DNA of 64,000 nucleotides. Source: Anthoceros angustus (Eukaryota > Streptophyta > Anthocerotopsida > Anthocerotales > Anthocerotaceae). Position 1 is the first letter of the stretch, and every line of letters begins with the position of its first letter. The translations under genes were made by a program, and so were the position numbers. The stretch spans positions 2,691,478-2,755,477 of the forward strand of contig MU008158.1 of assembly GCA_010909165.1 (NCBI GenBank). The letters are read 5' to 3'. The notes beneath the pieces were generated by a model. The model was not told where the DNA came from. It saw only the letters and a list, made by a program, of their open reading frames with translations, and did no database searches. Below are positions 59,471 to 64,000 of the stretch, piece after piece.

Positions 59471-59835
59471 ACTTGAAGGGGGAGTATTAGATAGAGTTTC
59501 AAACCTCTGCTGCTTATCTTAGTATATAAGATTTTGCATATATCGAGAGTAGGTCAATATTCACCATATATACCTAGAGTGGTATAGGTGTACTTATTAA
59601 TAGTGTCTTAACTCACCCTGTGGAATCTAGTGTGCCCTAATTCAAGGACGACATCCAGAAAGCTATAACTATTTTCCTAATTTCTATCTTGATATCTTTT
59701 TTTATGTTTATTTCTACAAAATTTAGACATGGGCCATGATTTTGAATACGATAAAAGTAATGAATATGGTTTAAAAAATTTCAGGTCCAGCTTTAAATTG
59801 GGATAAGTTGTTTATATCCTGAATAGATATCGTAG

Positions 59836-59869
59836 ATTATGTGTCCATTCGATAGAATGGACACATAAT
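59836..59869. repeat. Perfect 15-bp-arm hairpin
   Basis: ATTATGTGTCCATTC and GAATGGACACATAAT flank a 4-base loop GATA. Surrounded by very AT-rich DNA. Not a coding or terminator context; perhaps a MITE remnant. Confidence 0.85.
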
Positions 59870-60424
59870 AAAATAATTTTAAAATAATATAGATATTATT
59901 TTCATATGTATAAAATTTTAAAAAAATTAAAATGATTTAAATTTATGAAATATTTTATTAAAAATAATAAATTTTAAAAATAGATGTACTTTGCGTGTGC
60001 GCCTATCCCCAAAACCAATACCTAATCCATTCGGCAGCTTGTGCCTAATGGGTGGCCATATCAACTACGGTAGTTACGAGTACCTCCTCGGTCAGGCCTA
60101 TAATGTTTGACCGCCGTCTTGCTTTTGATGTAGGTGTTTTTGATCCCGTAGTATGGAATACCTACCTACTAACCTAGGGATTTTCACGGTGCAGGGATTC
60201 GAGGATATTTATAGAGGGCTCTTATAAGCAGTTATAGGTAAACCGGATACCGACGCAACCGGGGAATAGGCAAGGAAGGGTTTTCGGAGGTTTGGGAGCC
60301 CGCGGCGCTCCGTTCCGTCGCCGTGTTGGTGTGAAGTATGAAACGCAACGTAGTCTTCTCTACCGGCACTCTGGCCTAATGTTGGGCAGCACAGTGCAGT
60401 AACCAGGGGCGCAAGTCGGCACCG

Positions 60425-63400
60425 ATGGATATCCAGACATTGGCAACTGTTCTGCAGCGTGCGCTTAGCACGAATCCTGAGGAGCGCAAGGCTGGCGAAG
60501 AGCAACTGAATCAGGTTGGTAGATCGCCTGTCAAGCCACTCTTTCCCGTGCTGCTCCCTGGGAATATGCCCGTCCTGCTGATCTCCCGACCTCCTGAATC
60601 TTGCCTCGAAGCTTGTAGCGTCTTTTCCAGATTAAGCTCGCCCATGCTCGAAACATTGTGCTGATAAGCTGGCAGGCGACTCGCGCTCTGACTGAGGCGC
60701 AGCACTAGAGCGTGGCACTGGGCCTGGAGTGTTTTTACGGTGCTTGACTCATTTTCGATGTTTTTGCGGTGTCCTGGCTGAGGCTTGTTCACATTCTGGC
60801 AGGTCCGGAACGGGATCTTTGTCGTTTCAATCCTTTCAGTGTGACTGTTGCGTTGGTGCTATGCGCGTACCTGGATCCTTACCTCTTTGTGTCTGGAATT
60901 GGTATTTTGCATGGCCTGTTATCGGTGTGAGATGTTTGTAGCTAAGTTTAACGACTTAGCCTTAACTCCAGCTGCCGCCATCACGGTAGTTCGAACGTAG
61001 CAACAGCAAGTTTATTACTTTTAGTTGTTGCTCATGTGTTGTGTCATTAGGTGAAGAACAACTCCGGGACAGAATGCATGGACAGCACTTTCCCCTACTA
61101 CCCTCCTAACCTTCGTTGCATAACAAGTTGTATTAGCTGATATGTTGGTGTATGTTCTAACGGCCACTTCGCTTCCTCAGTTTCAACATGCACCTGGACA
61201 TTTAGTTGGGCTACTGCAAATAATCGTGACGATAAATGTGGATCCTTCCATCCGACAAATTGCAAGCATTTACTTCAAGAATGTCATTGCAAGAGATTGG
61301 ACTCCATGTGATCCAGGTGAGAGCCTGACTCTCCTGCGGCCTGCGTCCTGAATTGAAGGAGGTGTTGACCATATGGGATTGGTCACGGAAATGGCAGGAA
61401 ATTCTCAGAAGATCTCAGAAAGTGATAAATTGACTGTGAGACAGCATATTTTGGAGGCCATAATCCATGCTCCTGCTCTAATAAGGTAATTTCTTTGTTT
61501 TGTTGTATAAGCATGCTGGGAAATTTGCTTTTTTTCTTACGGAACCTGTATACAGAACAGTCTCTTTGGGAAGTATGAAAAGTATCTTGGAGTATGTTGG
61601 TCTGACGTCGAAATCGCCAGCCAAGAGCGTCGTTTCACCCATTATGGTGGCATGTGCAGGGCACAACTTGGTGAATGCTTGAAAACGGTTATACATGCGG
61701 ACTATCCAGAACAGTGGCCTCTTCTTCTCTCCGCAATAGATCAAAATCTGAAGTCAAATGAACCGCAGCGGGTGTATGGTGCACTGTTTGCTTTGAGAAT
61801 ATTAACTAGGAAATATGAGTAAGTCTTATAGCTGGCTAAGAGTTGCAATGACAATGCTATTGATATTCACATGGTTTCACTATGTGGCCGGGCAACTGTC
61901 CTGGTGTGCAAAGGGCTCAGAAAGACCTACCTGCCTTACATTGCATGTCTGAGTTGGATCCGCATGTGCAGGTTCAAGGACGAGGTGGAGAGGACTCCTG
62001 TTCAGTTGATTATTGATGTGACCTTTCCGGTGCTGCTTAGTATCCTCCGCCACCTGGTGGATTTGCAGGACCCACCTTTAGAGATTGCGGATCTGATCAA
62101 GCTGATTTGCAAAATATTCTGGTCCTCATCTTATGTAAGGGGGGGATTGTAAAGAGTCTTTTGGAACTTCAGATTGTGCCTTGTGGATGCTTGGAAGATG
62201 TTTGAGCGTCTGTGGCTGAATTGCTTTGCACTCTGCAGTCTTCACTGTTGTTGACGATTAATTCCCTTTCCCCTGGTGTAGCCTTTGTTAATTTTTTCAT
62301 GTTTTGATTTGTTCTGTCGTGAAGCTTGAAATCCCCAAGCTCCTGCATGATCGCCATACATTTGCCTCCTGGATGAGTTGTTATCATGATCTTCTGCAAA
62401 GGCCGGTGCCTGCTAAAGATCAGCCAATGGATCCTGAGCTACGAAAGGTGTGGGGCTGGTGGAAAGTCAAGAAATGGACGCTTCACATCATGAACCGCCT
62501 ATACAGCAGGTGGGTTTGCTCATGTTCTATATTCATGTCTTAACGCTTTCATGACTTGGCATCCAAGTCAGATCAGTGGATGGAGGTCAAATTTCTCCTT
62601 TTGGTGGTTTTCCAGGTTTGGTGATCCCAAGATGTCAAAACCGGAGTCCAAAGCATTCGCCCAAATGTTTCAAGATCAGTTTGCTGGGATGTTTCTAGAG
62701 TCATACATGAATCTTCTAGGCGTCCTCCGTCATGGTGGTTACTTGCCGGATCGAGTCATCAATCTTGGGATTCAATATCTGATAACGAGGTACCTGTTGT
62801 ACTTCCTCACAATGCATTTGCATTCAGACAGACTGTTGCATGCGCTCCATTAGCATTTTGATGAGAACCTAGTTCATCAGTATGACAAGCATGCATTATG
62901 GCATGGTTTGTGTTGTTTGCTTGCAAATGGACCTGTATTAAGAGGTACATCAGAAGGACTCCAATGATGTTGTCAAACCTTATTTCCTTGTCGGGTAATG
63001 ATTGTGTTGCAGTGTTCTGCAGTCAGTGACATACCGGATATTGAAGCCACAACTCAATGTCCTGCTCTTTGAAATTATTTTTCCTCTGATGTGCTTCAAT
63101 GATGCGGACGAACAGCTGTGGCACAATGATCCTCATGAGTATGTGCGAAAGGGCTATGGTGAGTCAATTTGTTTATTGTGGATCCACTTTAGTGATCTGT
63201 TTGATTACTGCTTTGCAAACTGTCAACTTCCAAACGTTATTGAAAATATAGGCCGTAATATACTGAACAGATGTTCTTATTGAACTTCAGATATAATTGA
63301 GGATATGTACAGCCCCCGGACTGCAGCCATGAATTTTATATCAGAACTTGTCAGGAAGAGGAAGGAGAACCTAGAAATGTTTTTGTCTTTCATAGTAGAA

Positions 63401-63975
63401 GTCTTCAGAAGGTGACAGACTTGATCTATTTTTGTGCATTCTGTGAGAGTAGCTCAATGCAAAGCGATTTGCGTTTCAGTTGTTTATGTAGTGTTTCTCT
63501 GGAAACTTCTATTTGGTATTCGCTTGAAGCTTTAATCTGCTTTTAGGTACGACGAGGCTCCTGTTGGTCAGAAACCATACCGGCAGAAAGATGGTGCCCT
63601 GTTGGCAGTTGGAGCATTGAGTGAAAGATTGAAGAAGACTCAACCCTACAAATCTCAGCTAGAGCACATGCTGGTGCAACATGTTTTTCCGGAATTTGGG
63701 AGCCCTGCTGGACATCTTAGAGCAAAAGTACGAAGGGTGCATTGTGTTCTCTATTTCCTGTGTGCGGATCCTTGGATCATTACCATGTGGGCTTGTTGAC
63801 ATATTTTTGATGCAGGCAGCATGGGTCTCTGGTCAATATGCAGACATCCATTTTTCTGAACAGCACAGCTTTACCTCTGCCATGCATAGTGTCGTATCAG
63901 CTCTCACAGATCCTGAGCTTCCAGTACGTGTTGACTCTGTTGTGGCACTCCGGTCATTTGTGGACGCCTGTAAAG
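60425..63975 (+). CDS. Importin-7/8-type nuclear transport receptor, 5' part
   Basis: Karyopherin of the importin-beta family; carries cargo into the nucleus with RanGTP. Eleven exons are visible: 60425-60514, 61181-61316, about 61359-61485, 61660-61818, 61972-62134, 62325-62509, 62616-62789, 63013-63158, 63291-63411, 63547-63727, 63816-63975; the gene continues past the window. [20 protein letters not shown] begins the importin-beta N-terminal region; [44 protein letters not shown] and [20 protein letters not shown] follow as HEAT repeats, as in importin-7/8 and Arabidopsis SAD2. The start of exon 3 could instead be 61362. The exon 10-11 part ([30 protein letters not shown]) also fits. Intact so far. 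Confidence 0.93.
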
Positions 63976-64000
63976 GTAGTGTTGACACCTGATTCTTAGG

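Overview
This is nuclear DNA of a land plant that makes swimming sperm. Intron-bearing plant genes are present: phospholipase D alpha, ribosomal protein uL2/L8, a clan-71 P450, a glutaredoxin-DEP-DUF547 protein and an importin. Two others point to a flagellate: a complete IFT88 gene (intraflagellar transport, absent from flowering plants) and an arginine/histidine-rich protamine-like protein built on a linker-histone domain. I infer a bryophyte, lycophyte or fern and cannot name the species. The short introns (about 100-300 bp in most genes) fit a bryophyte best.

Layout. 1-22.3 kb is a gene-poor, rearranged repeat island. It holds two diverged, broken relatives of one gene whose C-terminal part looks like an N4/N6 exocyclic-amino DNA methyltransferase (motif order IV then I). 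It also holds tandem duplications (1.39 kb x2, 0.4 kb x2, 0.91 kb x3), an inverted fragment and a family of GC-rich palindromes around GGCGCC/GGCCGGCC. 22.9-24.4 kb is a decayed Ty1/copia pol. 25.2-28.0 kb is PLD alpha (minus). 28.2-32.9 kb is repeat-rich, with a 0.76 kb tandem duplication and a PPR relic. 34.8-35.9 kb is a dual-specificity phosphatase (plus). 36.4-39.8 kb is IFT88 (minus), divergent from the protamine-like gene at 40.1-40.6 kb across only 325 bp. 41.6-42.7 kb is an AT-rich intronless orphan ORF. 44.6-45.5 kb is RPL8. 47.1-49.3 kb is a P450 pseudogene carrying a captured copia fragment. 51.2-52.0 kb is a hexose-transporter relic. 54.2-57.1 kb is the GRX-DEP-DUF547 gene (minus). 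60.4 kb to the right edge is an importin-7/8-type gene that runs out of the window.

The functional highlight is the head-to-head IFT88/protamine pair: one gene is needed to build the sperm axoneme, the other probably compacts sperm chromatin, and the gap between them is small enough for a shared male-germline promoter. The exon models of PLD, IFT88, uL2, the GRX-DEP-DUF547 gene and the importin keep frame across every junction with GT-AG borders. That makes the dense frameshifts of the left 22 kb a local property: decay, uncorrected assembly error, or both.
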